64,000 nucleotides of DNA, taken from assembly GCA_009840355.1 (NCBI GenBank), contig VXNZ01000025.1:124001-188000 (forward strand), given 5' to 3'. The notes beneath the pieces are model-generated. The model saw only the letters and a list, made by a program, of their open reading frames with translations. It was not told the origin of the DNA and made no database searches. This DNA is from Chloroflexota bacterium (lineage in GTDB: Bacteria; Chloroflexota; Dehalococcoidia; Lucifugimonadales; JADFKI01). How positions within the stretch are numbered: the first letter of the stretch is position 1; the number at the start of each line of letters is the position of its first letter. The position numbers were made by a program, and so were the translations under genes. This document shows positions 51,616 to 60,936 of this stretch, one piece after another.

Positions 51616-52797
51616 TCATCCCTCTTGTGGAAACAGCAGCGTCGCTATCGTCTCGTACGCTTGGTCGTTGGCTAGGCCCATTACAACACCGGCGCGCGCG
51701 TCTCGGAAGTAGCGCTCGAAGGGCAGCTGCCGCGCGAATGCCGTGCCGCCAAACATCGTCATCAGATCTTGCGTAACTTGCACGGCGAGTTCTGAACACA
51801 CGACCTTCGCCTGAATGAACGGAAGCAACGAGTTCGCCCTGCCCTCGTCCATCATCGAGGCGGCGACATGTAGAAACGAACGCGCCGATTCGAGCCGTGC
51901 GCTCATCTCCGCGATGCGCCGCTGATTGATCGGATTGTCCAGCCGCCTGCCGCCGCTCGCGTAGCGCCTATCGCCTTCGATGCACGCCAGCTCGAACGCG
52001 CCTGAAGCAATGCCCAGATACGCCGCGCCGTAGGTGAGTATCAGCACCGGCATCATGTACTTCTGCATCACCGGCTCTTTCTCGCCTTCGAGTTCGATAC
52101 CGAGCAGGTTCTCGTACGGCACTTCGCCGTTGAACAGCATCGGCGCGCTGCAGTTGCCGCGCATCCCCAGCCCGTCCCACTCGCCGAGTGTCTCCCATTG
52201 CACCTTGTCGGCTTCAAACATCAGCAGGTCCGGCGGTCCCTCCATCCGTCCTCCCTCCACACGGCAGAACATGATGTAATGCGAAGCATGCCCCGCCGAT
52301 GTAACATAAGACTTGCGAATGTTATCCAGCCGCAAGTTCCCATCCACAAGAGGCAGCGGCACATCCGGCGCGGACACCGGCCTCCAGTCCTTGCCCGTCT
52401 GCCCGCGCGATTCGCCGCCTGCCGCCGCCGCGAACACTTCGCCACGCGCGAGCGGCAGGACGAATCGCTCTCGCTGCAGCGCGGTCGGTATGCGGCTGAC
52501 CGCCTCCACCGATTCGAGGTGCATTTTGTAGCACATTGCGGTGGACGGGCATTTCTTGGCGATTTCCTCGACAATGACGCAGGTCGTTACCATATCGCCG
52601 CCGAGACCGCCGTCTTCCTTGTCCACGCGCAGTGCCCACAGCCCAAGTTCGCCCAGCGCGGCGAGTGATTCCCTTGGGAACTGCGCCTTCGTGTCATACT
52701 CCGCGGCGCGCGGCGCAATGACCCGCTCCGCAACATCGACGACCCGTTCCTTCCACTCAAATTGCTCGTCGGTCAATGGGAAATAATTCATTTGCAT
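51616..52797 (-). CDS. Acyl-CoA dehydrogenase family protein
   Basis: 393 residues, complete. N-terminal helical domain (EDGGLGGDMVTTCVIVEEIA), middle beta domain (YVTSAGHASHYIMFCRVEGG) and C-terminal helices (MTMFGGTAFARQLPFERYFRDARAG). Uses FAD to introduce an alpha-beta double bond into an acyl-CoA. The catalytic Glu position could not be fixed by eye, so substrate class is open. Stand-alone gene. Confidence 0.9.
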   Translation of the reverse strand: MQMNYFPLTDEQFEWKERVVDVAERVIAPRAAEYDTKAQFPRESLAALGELGLWALRVDKEDGGLGGDMVTTCVIVEEIAKKCPSTAMCYKMHLESVEAVSRIPTALQRERFVLPLARGEVFAAAAGGESRGQTGKDWRPVSAPDVPLPLVDGNLRLDNIRKSYVTSAGHASHYIMFCRVEGGRMEGPPDLLMFEADKVQWETLGEWDGLGMRGNCSAPMLFNGEVPYENLLGIELEGEKEPVMQKYMMPVLILTYGAAYLGIASGAFELACIEGDRRYASGGRRLDNPINQRRIAEMSARLESARSFLHVAASMMDEGRANSLLPFIQAKVVCSELAVQVTQDLMTMFGGTAFARQLPFERYFRDARAGVVMGLANDQAYETIATLLFPQEG

Positions 52798-53038
52798 CCT
52801 CTGAAATCACTCTCATCCAAGTGCCATTAGCAGACTAAATCCAAGCGCTGCGCATGTCAATCGCGCGCGGCCCTTTATCCTACCCATCTATCCTACTTAA
52901 ATGATGTAGTATGAAGATAGAAGTTCGCTAAACAGTTTGTGCATTACCCTACTCGAGAAAGGTCTAAATGGGGCAAGCCGCTTCTTGAACATCCGTAACG
53001 GTTCACAAGAATTCTTGACGCATTGACAGGACACCGCA

Positions 53039-54178
53039 TTGAAGACACTCGGATTAATCGTCAATCCAATCGCCGGCATGGGCGGCAGTGTCGGTCTAAA
53101 AGGCACTGACGGCGAAGACACGCCACAACGCGCGCTGTCGCTCGGCGCCGAACCGCAGGCGAGCAAGCGGACACACGAAGCGCTGTCTATCATCGGCAAG
53201 GCAATGCCTGAACTGTCACTCGTAACCTGCGCCGGCAAGATGGGCGAAGACACCGCACGATCCAGCGGACTGACCGCGCACACAATTGAGGGCGTCCCGC
53301 AGGACGGCGCATCCACATCGTCCGCCGACACGCGCCGCGCCGCGCTTGAATTGCAGCGACTCGGCGTTGACTTGCTGCTGTTCGCGGGCGGTGACGGCAC
53401 GGCGCGGGATATTTGCGATGCGCTGCGAACAGGCGGCTTTGCCTCAGCCGATTTACCTGTGCTGGGCATACCCGCCGGCGTCAAGATGCACTCCGGCGTG
53501 TTCGCGCTGACGCCGCGCAAGGCAGGCGAAACGGCGCTGCACTTTCTCAACGACCACGCAGCCGAACTCGCTGATGTGGAAGTGATGGACATTGACGAAG
53601 ACGCGTTCCGCGAAGGCAGGGTCTCCGCGACCTTGCACGGCTACTTGAAGACGCCAATGGGCGGGGACGGCGTGCAGGCGACGAAATCCGGCACTGCGCC
53701 GTCGGACAGCCAAGCCGCAGAAGACATCGCGCGGCAGGTCGCAGCAGACATGACTGACGACACGCTGTACATCATCGGACCCGGCACGACCACGGACGCA
53801 ATCGCGCGCGAGCTGGGCGTGGCGAATACGCTGCTAGGCGTGGATGTCGTGGAGAATGGCAAACTGCTGGCAACAGACGCCACTGAACGCGATCTGCTGC
53901 GATTGACGGACGGGCGCAGCGCGAAAATCATCGTAACCGTAATCGGCGGGCAGGGCTACATTTTCGGGCGCGGCAACCAGCAGATTAGCCCGCGCGTCAT
54001 CCGGCGTATCGGCAGGGAGAACATCGTCGTGGTGGCGACGGCCGGCAAGCTACGCGCGCTAGACGGCCGCCCCTTGCTTGTCGATACCGGCGACGCCGCG
54101 CTGGACGACGAGTTGAGCGGATACATCCGCGTCGTCACCGGCTACCGCGAGTCTCACATCTACCGAGTCTCGTGCTGA
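53039..54178 (+). CDS. ATP-NAD kinase-like protein (COG3199 type)
   Basis: 379 residues from a TTG with AGGA 8 bp upstream. LGLIVNPIAGMGGSVGLKGTDG at the N-terminus and LLLFAGGDGTARDI at about 118-131 are the nucleotide-binding and GGDGT motifs of NAD/diacylglycerol-kinase-like enzymes; GIPAGVKMHSGVFA follows. Longer than classical NAD kinases because of a C-terminal part (IIGPGTTTDAIARELG) characteristic of this subgroup. Actual substrate untested in this family. Confidence 0.82.
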   Translation: MKTLGLIVNPIAGMGGSVGLKGTDGEDTPQRALSLGAEPQASKRTHEALSIIGKAMPELSLVTCAGKMGEDTARSSGLTAHTIEGVPQDGASTSSADTRRAALELQRLGVDLLLFAGGDGTARDICDALRTGGFASADLPVLGIPAGVKMHSGVFALTPRKAGETALHFLNDHAAELADVEVMDIDEDAFREGRVSATLHGYLKTPMGGDGVQATKSGTAPSDSQAAEDIARQVAADMTDDTLYIIGPGTTTDAIARELGVANTLLGVDVVENGKLLATDATERDLLRLTDGRSAKIIVTVIGGQGYIFGRGNQQISPRVIRRIGRENIVVVATAGKLRALDGRPLLVDTGDAALDDELSGYIRVVTGYRESHIYRVSC

Positions 54179-54239
54179 CATTCGAGGCTGAATAACTGAA
54201 TTGCAGTACATCAATCATCAACCACGCATCAACCGCGCA

Positions 54240-54545
54240 TCAACCGCGCCGTATGCTGACACCCAAGCCATAGCCTTGAATGCGCTCTTTGTACAACTCC
54301 GCCTGCTCCAGCACACACACAACCACCACGGCGCTGCCCGTGTTGTGCGCCTCGAACATGATGCCGATCGCCTCTTCGACGATAAGGTCCGGCACGCTCT
54401 TCACCAGCGCCTCCACGACATAATCCATCGAATGGTAGTCGTCGTTATGCAGTATCACCGCATAGCGCGGCAGCCGCGCATTCAACGTTCGCCGCAACGA
54501 TTCGACATCGACATCCGGCAGGGTCATCGCCATTGGATTGTGCAT
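54240..54545 (-). CDS. clpS: ATP-dependent Clp protease adaptor ClpS
   Basis: 101 residues starting MHNPMAMTL at 54545; upstream in-frame starts would add a poorly conserved tail. LPRYAVILHNDDYHSMDYVVEALVK holds the N-degron pocket, AHNTGSAVVVVCVLEQAELY the ClpA/ClpC interface. It delivers N-degron substrates to the Clp ATPase; ClpC is encoded at 21506-23980. Confidence 0.88.
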   Translation of the reverse strand: MHNPMAMTLPDVDVESLRRTLNARLPRYAVILHNDDYHSMDYVVEALVKSVPDLIVEEAIGIMFEAHNTGSAVVVVCVLEQAELYKERIQGYGLGVSIRRG

Positions 54546-54838
54546 CGTTTTCGACTCTCGCAAGCAGCGCAGCTCATCGCGCATATTATCAATGACATTC
54601 CGGACGGCACTCCGGACACAGCACTCACCGCAACGCAATTCCGAATGCAGTGAAACACTTATTCCCTGATTTAAGTGGCAGCTTCATGGGGCAGGCAACG
54701 GCATTTGACATACTCATCCCGATGATTATATTTGTTGGCAGATAAAGGCACAAACGGCAAAGGCTTGCTCCAAAGCAACATACTCAGCCGCCCGAAGATT
54801 CTTTGCCCCAATCCTAATCATCCCCGAAAGGACGGAAA

Positions 54839-55777
54839 ATGCAAATAGGAGTGTCGCTGACTTCGAGCTATTCTATCGACCGCGATCCGAAAGCCGTGAT
54901 GGACGGCTTGACGGAGCAGGTGAAGGCGATGGCGGATTTGGGGTTCGCGTCGCTGTCGCTTGGCGACCACCATGTAACGCGCAACAATTACTTTCAGGTA
55001 ATGCCCACGATGTCGCACCTGTCCGCGTTCACGGGCGATATGCGGCTGATTCCACTGTTCTTGCTGCCGTTCTACAATCCGATACTGCTCGCGGAACAAC
55101 TGTCGATGCTGGATGTCATCAGCGGCGGCAAGACGGCGGTCATCAGCGCGCTTGGACACCAGCCCGAAGCGCACGATGCGTTCGAGACACCGCAGCGATT
55201 GCGCGTGTCCCGCTTCGAGGAGACCTTCGATATTATGCGTCGGCTATGGGCAGACGACGATGTGTCATTCAGCGGCAAGCACTACAACTTCAGCGGCGTG
55301 TCGGTCAATCCCAAGCCGCTGCAACGGTCTATGCCGATGTGGATTGGCGCAAACGCCGACCCCGCCGTGCGCCGCGCCGCGCGAATCGCGGACGCATGGG
55401 TTATCAGCCCCGGCTGGACGCCCGACTACATCGACGAACGTCTGCAATTCTACCGCGCCGCGCTCGACGAATTCGGCCGCAGCGGACAAGTACAGGAATT
55501 GGTTGTGCGCCGCGACTTGCACCTCGCGCCGACACGAGACGCGGCGCTGCGAGATGCGGAAGTCCTGTTTGAACGCGGCTATCGCGGCTTCGGAGACCGT
55601 GAAATGCAAGAATCGCTAATCGTGGGGGATGCGGATACCTGCATCACCGCGCTGGAACGCCTGCAAAGCATGGGCGCGACGCACATCCTATTCCGCTGCG
55701 CGTTGGACGAAACGGAGCAGGCGATGCAGACTATCAGAATCCTTGGGGAGCAGGTGATTCCGCACTTTTCAGGCTAA
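54839..55777 (+). CDS. LLM-class flavin-dependent oxidoreductase
   Basis: 312 residues, AAGGACG just upstream. Luciferase-like barrel: IGVSLTSSYSID, SLSLGDHHVT, LIPLFLLPFYNPILLAEQLSMLD, FEETFDIMRRLWAD and MWIGANADPAVRRAARIAD. Probably uses FMN or F420. It converges on a peptide-type transporter and might act on a compound that it imports (inference). Confidence 0.88.
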   Translation: MQIGVSLTSSYSIDRDPKAVMDGLTEQVKAMADLGFASLSLGDHHVTRNNYFQVMPTMSHLSAFTGDMRLIPLFLLPFYNPILLAEQLSMLDVISGGKTAVISALGHQPEAHDAFETPQRLRVSRFEETFDIMRRLWADDDVSFSGKHYNFSGVSVNPKPLQRSMPMWIGANADPAVRRAARIADAWVISPGWTPDYIDERLQFYRAALDEFGRSGQVQELVVRRDLHLAPTRDAALRDAEVLFERGYRGFGDREMQESLIVGDADTCITALERLQSMGATHILFRCALDETEQAMQTIRILGEQVIPHFSG

Positions 55778-55818
55778 CCGTCCTGCCTATGCCTATCCTG
55801 TGTATGTATCCCGTTAGT

Positions 55819-56715
55819 CTATTCAAGCGTGCCGCGCAGCCTGGGGTCCAGCGCGTCGCGCAAGCCGTCTCCAAACAGATTGAAGGCGAGCACGGTTATC
55901 GTGATGAACACTCCGGGGAAGAAAACGTGCCACCACAACGGGTACAGCAGCGCCGATGCCTCGCCGAGCATACCGCCCCATGTGGGTGTGGGCGGGCTTA
56001 CTCCAAGTCCGAGGAAGCTCAGGGAAGCTTCGATGACAATGACCGTTCCCAGGTGAACGGTGAAGAGGATGAGGAATGGTGCAACACACTGCGGCGCAAC
56101 GTGTCTCGCCATTATTCTCATCTGAGAAGCGCCGATTCCTCGCGCAGCCTCCACATACGCCGTTTCCTTAACTGTCAACGCCACAGAGCGAATAATCCTG
56201 GCGCCGAACGGAACGCGAGTTACGGCAATGGCGAGGATAATCGTCCACATTCCGGCGCCCAGAACAAGCACAAGAGCGAATGCGAGTATCAGGCCCGGGA
56301 GCGCCATGATAATTTCCACGAAGCGCTGGCTTATCATGTCAGTCAAGCCGCCGAGATAGCCGCTGACAAGCCCCCACACGCCGCCAATAGTCGTGCCGAT
56401 GAGCACTGACGCCAAAGCGACGAACAGAGATATTCTCGCGCCATAGAGAATCCTGCTTAGGAGGTCTCTGCCAATCTGGTCGGTGCCAAAATAACTTTCG
56501 CTGTCGGGAGGCGCGCTAATTTTCGTGAAGTTGGCTTTCAGGGGGTCTTGGGGCGATATTAGGGGAGCGCCTAAAGCCATCAGAATCAGTATCAGCCCTA
56601 TCAGGCCCCATACGGCCGCAAATGGACTGCGTCGAACGAAGCCGCGCAGGTTTACTCCATACCTGCGAACATTGGAACTGACGCTTCTGCGCGCAGCTAC
56701 TGAATCCATTGCCAT
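55819..56715 (-). CDS. Peptide/nickel-type ABC transporter permease (DppC-like)
   Basis: 298 residues from the ATG at 56715, with AAGGTG at a suitable distance (an upstream ATG lies inside the dppB-like gene). Six membrane helices and the coupling motif EAARGIGASQMRIMARHVAP. LSRILYGARISL is the usual DppC segment. With the next two genes it makes an importer without its ATPases. Confidence 0.92.
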   Translation of the reverse strand: MAMDSVAARRSVSSNVRRYGVNLRGFVRRSPFAAVWGLIGLILILMALGAPLISPQDPLKANFTKISAPPDSESYFGTDQIGRDLLSRILYGARISLFVALASVLIGTTIGGVWGLVSGYLGGLTDMISQRFVEIIMALPGLILAFALVLVLGAGMWTIILAIAVTRVPFGARIIRSVALTVKETAYVEAARGIGASQMRIMARHVAPQCVAPFLILFTVHLGTVIVIEASLSFLGLGVSPPTPTWGGMLGEASALLYPLWWHVFFPGVFITITVLAFNLFGDGLRDALDPRLRGTLE

Positions 56716-56744
56716 TGCGTCACCTTCTAAAAATGAGTATGGCG

Positions 56745-57701
56745 CTAATTGAGCCTTATTCTTGGGTCTAGCCACCCATACAACATGTCAATCAGGAGAT
56801 TGACCAGTACGAAGATGACTGCATAAAAGAGAACGATATTCTGGACTACATTGAAGTCTCGGTCAATGGCGGCGACTACCAGCGCCTTGCCCAAGCCCGG
56901 CACGGTGAACGCCTGCTCAACCGCGACCGAGCCGCCCATCACGAAGCCGAGCAGCACCCCGCTCAATGTCAGCACCGGCAACAGGGCATTCGGCATGGCG
57001 TGTCGCGCTATGACCAGCCGCTCAATCAAGCCTTTGGCGCGTGAAGTCCTGACATAATCCTCGCGCAGCACCTCGAACAGCGACGAGCGAGCCATTCGCG
57101 CGATAAACGCAGCCTGACCTAAGCCCAGCACAATCGCAGGTCCCACTATTATCTGAAAGTTAGTCCAGGGGTCTTCCCAGAATTGAACGGAGACGATAGG
57201 CGCTTTGTACTGAAACCATGAAATGCTGGCGACCACTACGAGCAGTCCAAGCCAGAATCCGGGTATCGCAAGAAAGAGCACCGTGAAGAAACTGGTGGAC
57301 ATGTCCCAGACGGAGTTGGGACGCACGGCGCTGATTATGCCAACCGGCAGTCCGATAATCCAGGAAATGACGACTGAAATAATCCCAATCTGGGCGCTAA
57401 TGGGGCCCCTCTGAGCCATAATCTCGATGATAGGGTCGCCCCGAAAGAAAGACTCGCCAAGCTTGCCGGATGCGATGTCCTTCACCCACACCGCGTATTG
57501 CACGGCTATCGGCTTGTCCAGTCCGAGGTCTCTGAGTATCGCCGCCTTCTGCTCGGGCGTCCATTGGATGATGGTTTCTATCCCGTAATAGGCGCCCAGA
57601 GGGTCGCCCGGCAATATCCGCATGATGCCGAATATCAAGACCGTGATACCGAAAATGGTGGGGATTGCATAGAGAATGCGCTTTATGATGTAGGTTCGCA
57701 A
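56745..57701 (-). CDS. Peptide/nickel-type ABC transporter permease (DppB-like)
   Basis: 318 residues with a TTG start after GGAGGGG. KRILYAIPTIFGITVLIFGIMRILPGDP at the N-terminus and YVRTSRAKGLIERLVIARHAMPNALLPV as the coupling region. Pairs with the DppC-like permease 29 bp downstream. Confidence 0.92.
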   Translation of the reverse strand: MRTYIIKRILYAIPTIFGITVLIFGIMRILPGDPLGAYYGIETIIQWTPEQKAAILRDLGLDKPIAVQYAVWVKDIASGKLGESFFRGDPIIEIMAQRGPISAQIGIISVVISWIIGLPVGIISAVRPNSVWDMSTSFFTVLFLAIPGFWLGLLVVVASISWFQYKAPIVSVQFWEDPWTNFQIIVGPAIVLGLGQAAFIARMARSSLFEVLREDYVRTSRAKGLIERLVIARHAMPNALLPVLTLSGVLLGFVMGGSVAVEQAFTVPGLGKALVVAAIDRDFNVVQNIVLFYAVIFVLVNLLIDMLYGWLDPRIRLN

Positions 57702-57720
57702 TCATCCCCTCCGTCAAGAA

Positions 57721-57750
57721 GAGAGGCAGCGGCAAGACACCCTGCCTCTC
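57721..57750 (-). terminator. Hairpin ahead of the DppB-like gene
   Basis: Perfect 9-bp stem GAGAGGCAG/CTGCCTCTC with a 12-nt loop, no T tract. With the stem at 57789-57818 it probably limits read-through from the binding-protein gene. Confidence 0.45.
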
Positions 57751-57788
57751 CATCGATTTACCAAATGTAAGACTAAACGCCAAGTATG

Positions 57789-57818
57789 CCTGCGCCGATG
57801 CGTGACATTCGGCGCAGG
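57789..57818 (-). terminator. Hairpin after the binding-protein gene
   Basis: Perfect 10-bp stem CCTGCGCCGA/TCGGCGCAGG with a 10-nt loop, 12 bp past the stop. No T run follows, so stabilisation of the 3' end is as likely as termination. Confidence 0.5.
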
Positions 57819-57830
57819 TTTGACTCGCGG

Positions 57831-59747
57831 CTATCTATCCAGCCACACATAGTCCCACTTGTGCAGTTCGTAGTTCGAGTAGAAGTCGCTGTTCGCAGGC
57901 ATCAAGCCCTTGACATGGTCCCAGTAGCCCCAGTAGGTAATCTCGGTTGTGTCGAGGGGCACCCAAGGCATTTCCTGGTCGAGGAAGGCTGCCAAGTCCT
58001 TGGACATTTCAATCTTCTTCGCCTGGTCCAGCTCTATTTCCAATGCCCTGAGCATCTTGTCGAGCTCGGGGTTGTCGTAGAACGCGGTGTTGCCATCGCA
58101 AAGCCTGTCGCCGCAGCGTCCGAACAGGTCCTTGATGTAGAAGGACGGGTCCGGGATGAACGCCCAAGTGCCACCCTCGACGGACATGTCGTAGTTTCCT
58201 GCCTTAATTTCTTCGCCATGCGCCGACACATCAACCACGCGGATCTCGGTGTCAATGTTCAGCCCTTCCTTCAGCATTGCCTGTATTGCCGGCGCTCGCT
58301 GGCGCTGGTTGATTGTTTCGCGTGTTACGAGATCAAGCTTCGGAATGCCCTGTCCATCGGGGTAGCCCGCCTCGGCAAGCAACTGACGCGCCTCGGCGAT
58401 ATCTTCCTCGGTCGGATTGCGGAAATACTTTCTTTGCTTCAGCTCTTCCAAGGGCAATCCGTAAGGCGTGCCGTCCGTGAACCAGCCGCCGCCGAACAGC
58501 GTAGCCTTTATATCGGCTGTAATATCCAGAAGCACTTGCTGATCGAGAACCAAGGCGACTGCCTGTCGCACGCGCTTGTCGTCGAAAGGCTTTCGCAAGT
58601 TATTCATCGGGATGCCATGCCAGATAAGCAGGTGCTGGCGTATGCCGTTCAGCCCGGGCCTGTTGCCGATGTCTCTGCCGTCTTTAGGCGCCATCCACAT
58701 CGTCCAATCCGTTTGGCCTCCCAGAAGAGCAGCGGTGTTCTCAGGCGTCCACGCCTTCAGCCAAATATGCTCTATCCTGTCAACGTATGGCGCATCGGGG
58801 CTCCAGTAGTCAACATTCTTTTCCATAATCCACTGGTCATCGTTCCTGGACACATACTTGAAGGGTCCTGTGCCGGGGTGGTTGTCAACGCCTCGGAGAT
58901 TTCCGTTGTGCTCTTCGAGGGTTTCCTTCTTGCTTACGAGGTTCCACTCTGTGGAGAAGGCGACCATCATGTTGGCGAGCGCGCGCGGTTCGCTAAGCTC
59001 GAACTCAACAGTGTAGTCGTCGGGCGTGTTGACGGCGGATACGTTGGGGAACAATGGCCTACGCAAGCTGACAAGTTCCTCGCTTGGGAAGATTATCCTG
59101 TCGTAAGTAGCCTTGATGTCCTCAGCAGTCAAGTCGCTGCCATCGTGGAACTTGACGCCCTCTCTGATGCTGAATGTGTATGTCAGCTGGTCGTCGGAAA
59201 TGTCCCACCTGTACGCCAAGTCCGGCACTACAGGCACATCCGATGTGCGCGGGTCGCGGCGCAGCAGGGCATCGTACATCGGCGACTGCACGCCGTGGTT
59301 GGCGATTGTGCCGGATGCGTACCAGTCGAAGTGCGCGGGTGGTCCGTGCGCGCCGGCGCGGAATGTGCCTCCGGACTTCGGGAACGGGTCCAGCGGGCGC
59401 ACATAGAAGACCTCATCGGTCGGGCTTGGTGTGGCTATCACCACGCGCTCTATGGGGACTTCCTTGATTACCTCTTTGGTAATTTCCTTTACGACCTCAA
59501 CCTCAACCTCTTTCACCACCTCAACTTCTTTGGGCACTTCCCTGACGACCTCAATCTCGACCTCTTTCACCACCTCAACTTCTTTCGCCACTTCGACTTC
59601 CTTCACCACCTCTTCCGTCACGACCACAGTCTCAACGACCGTAACCACTTGCGGCTCGGCGGCGCCGCAAGCCGTCACTGCCAGCATAGCCGCCATAGCG
59701 CCGAATAGAAGCCATATTGCCGATTTCGTTTTCCGCAAACCTCGCAT
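57831..59747 (-). CDS. Peptide/nickel-type ABC transporter substrate-binding lipoprotein with repeat stalk
   Basis: 638 residues from ATG 59747 after GGGAGG. Lipobox MLAVTAC. Residues about 30-105 are an extended Val/Glu/Lys repeat (VVKEVEV, KEVEVVKEV and variants) forming a likely rod between lipid anchor and ligand domain. The rest is a family-5 extracellular binding protein (GGTFRAGAHGPPAHFDWY; DDQLTYTFSIREGVKFHDG). Ligand unknown: peptides, sugars or metal chelates are all possible. No ATPase genes are nearby. Confidence 0.92.
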   Translation of the reverse strand: MRGLRKTKSAIWLLFGAMAAMLAVTACGAAEPQVVTVVETVVVTEEVVKEVEVAKEVEVVKEVEIEVVREVPKEVEVVKEVEVEVVKEITKEVIKEVPIERVVIATPSPTDEVFYVRPLDPFPKSGGTFRAGAHGPPAHFDWYASGTIANHGVQSPMYDALLRRDPRTSDVPVVPDLAYRWDISDDQLTYTFSIREGVKFHDGSDLTAEDIKATYDRIIFPSEELVSLRRPLFPNVSAVNTPDDYTVEFELSEPRALANMMVAFSTEWNLVSKKETLEEHNGNLRGVDNHPGTGPFKYVSRNDDQWIMEKNVDYWSPDAPYVDRIEHIWLKAWTPENTAALLGGQTDWTMWMAPKDGRDIGNRPGLNGIRQHLLIWHGIPMNNLRKPFDDKRVRQAVALVLDQQVLLDITADIKATLFGGGWFTDGTPYGLPLEELKQRKYFRNPTEEDIAEARQLLAEAGYPDGQGIPKLDLVTRETINQRQRAPAIQAMLKEGLNIDTEIRVVDVSAHGEEIKAGNYDMSVEGGTWAFIPDPSFYIKDLFGRCGDRLCDGNTAFYDNPELDKMLRALEIELDQAKKIEMSKDLAAFLDQEMPWVPLDTTEITYWGYWDHVKGLMPANSDFYSNYELHKWDYVWLDR

Positions 59748-59807
59748 TACATTGCCTCCCAATTAGGCATTTCGCCCGCTTAATTCGCTTATGACAGCCA
59801 ATACCGA

Positions 59808-59837
59808 TATAGGGTTGTGATGTATAGGGTTGTGATG
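59808..59837. repeat. 15-bp tandem duplication upstream of the binding-protein gene
   Basis: TATAGGGTTGTGATG occurs twice in direct succession (59808-59822, 59823-59837), in the 335-bp divergent gap 59748-60082. It doubles a TATA-like string in the likely promoter zone. Otherwise this gap shows AT-rich sequence but no clear -35/-10 pair. Confidence 0.8.
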
Positions 59838-60082
59838 ATTGCTTGGATACCGACAATTGTTTAAATGATAGTTTTTTGACATAATCCCCTAAGTTCGCCG
59901 CCATTTAATCATCACTTGCGATGATAGTCAAGATTGGATGTGATAATGCAGATGCGATGGCGAGACATCCCATCGCCCATCGAGACGGGCGGGGGCACAA
60001 TTGCACATCCATAGATATGCTCTTATACTGACGCAATCCGAATGTAGGGGAATGTAGGGAACGCACCGGACGGAGGCGCGAT

Positions 60083-60868
60083 ATGGGTGAATTAGACGAA
60101 CGCTATGAACAAGGGCAGGAAACGCGGCGGATGTTCGGCGGCGGGCAAATCACCGGCGGGTCATCGCCCGGAGCATGGGAGATTGCCCCTGACCTGGAGA
60201 GGATACTCGGCGAATTTCTCTTCGGCACCATCTGGAAACGCCCGGCGCTCACTCCGGTACAACGCGAGATGATAACCTTGTCCTGTCTCATAGTCATGAA
60301 CCGAGAAGTTCAGCTGAAGCGGCATCTGGGCAACGCGCTGAATGTTGGATTGACCCCGGAACAGATAGTCGAGTTAATCATCCACGACACTTGGTACGGT
60401 GGAGCGCCGGCAGGCATACAGGCGCTCACGCTGTGTAAGGAAGTCTTTGAGGAGCGAGGGATAGATTTCACGCCGTCCCGCGTCCATGACAGCGGCGAAG
60501 ACCCCGACAGCCTTTTCCGGCGGGGCATGCAGTTCCGGCGCGGCTACATGGGGGACATCCCAAGAACGCCTACGCCCGAACACACCGAGGCGGAAAGGGA
60601 ATTTAACAGAATCACAGGAGAATACTATTGGGGCGCGACATGGACACGCCCGGGACTCGACACCACTAGCCGCAGTATCTGCTCCATGACTTGCCTTGCG
60701 GTAGCGGGTGGCGATGAGCGACTACGGAGCCATATAATTGGTGCGCTGAACATAGGACTGACGCAGGACCAGATTATTGAAGTGTTCGGTCACATGACGC
60801 TATACGCCGGAATACAACTCGCGCGGGATGCGATGGAAGTTGCCAACGACATATTCACCGGTGCGTGA
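60083..60868 (+). CDS. Two-domain carboxymuconolactone decarboxylase-like protein
   Basis: 261 residues, good Shine-Dalgarno (CGGAGG). Two repeats of the CMD/AhpD fold: domain 1 at about 45-130 (REMITLSCLIVMNREVQLKRHL; ALNVGLTPEQIVELI) and domain 2 at about 175-255 (RSICSMTCLAVAGGDERLRSHI; ALNIGLTQDQIIEVF). The AhpD redox pair CxxC is missing (single Cys, and C-x3-C), so it is not a peroxidase partner of that type. It precedes xylulokinase and a PfkB kinase and may process the same imported compound (inference). Confidence 0.85.
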   Translation: MGELDERYEQGQETRRMFGGGQITGGSSPGAWEIAPDLERILGEFLFGTIWKRPALTPVQREMITLSCLIVMNREVQLKRHLGNALNVGLTPEQIVELIIHDTWYGGAPAGIQALTLCKEVFEERGIDFTPSRVHDSGEDPDSLFRRGMQFRRGYMGDIPRTPTPEHTEAEREFNRITGEYYWGATWTRPGLDTTSRSICSMTCLAVAGGDERLRSHIIGALNIGLTQDQIIEVFGHMTLYAGIQLARDAMEVANDIFTGA

Positions 60869-60936
60869 CGCCGTCCTGCCGCGAAATCAGAACGCAGCCG
60901 TGTCGTTCAACAATGTTGCAGGCACACAGTATCACC

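Noticed and set aside
57786-59708. 640-residue plus-strand open frame opposite the peptide-binding lipoprotein
   Set aside because: Antisense shadow; its low-complexity FHHLNFF repeats are simply the complement of the Val/Glu/Lys stalk.
60083-60868. Second selenoprotein (AhpD-like Sec) in the CMD-like gene
   Set aside because: The frame has no internal TGA and the CxxC positions are not conserved as Cys or stop codons.
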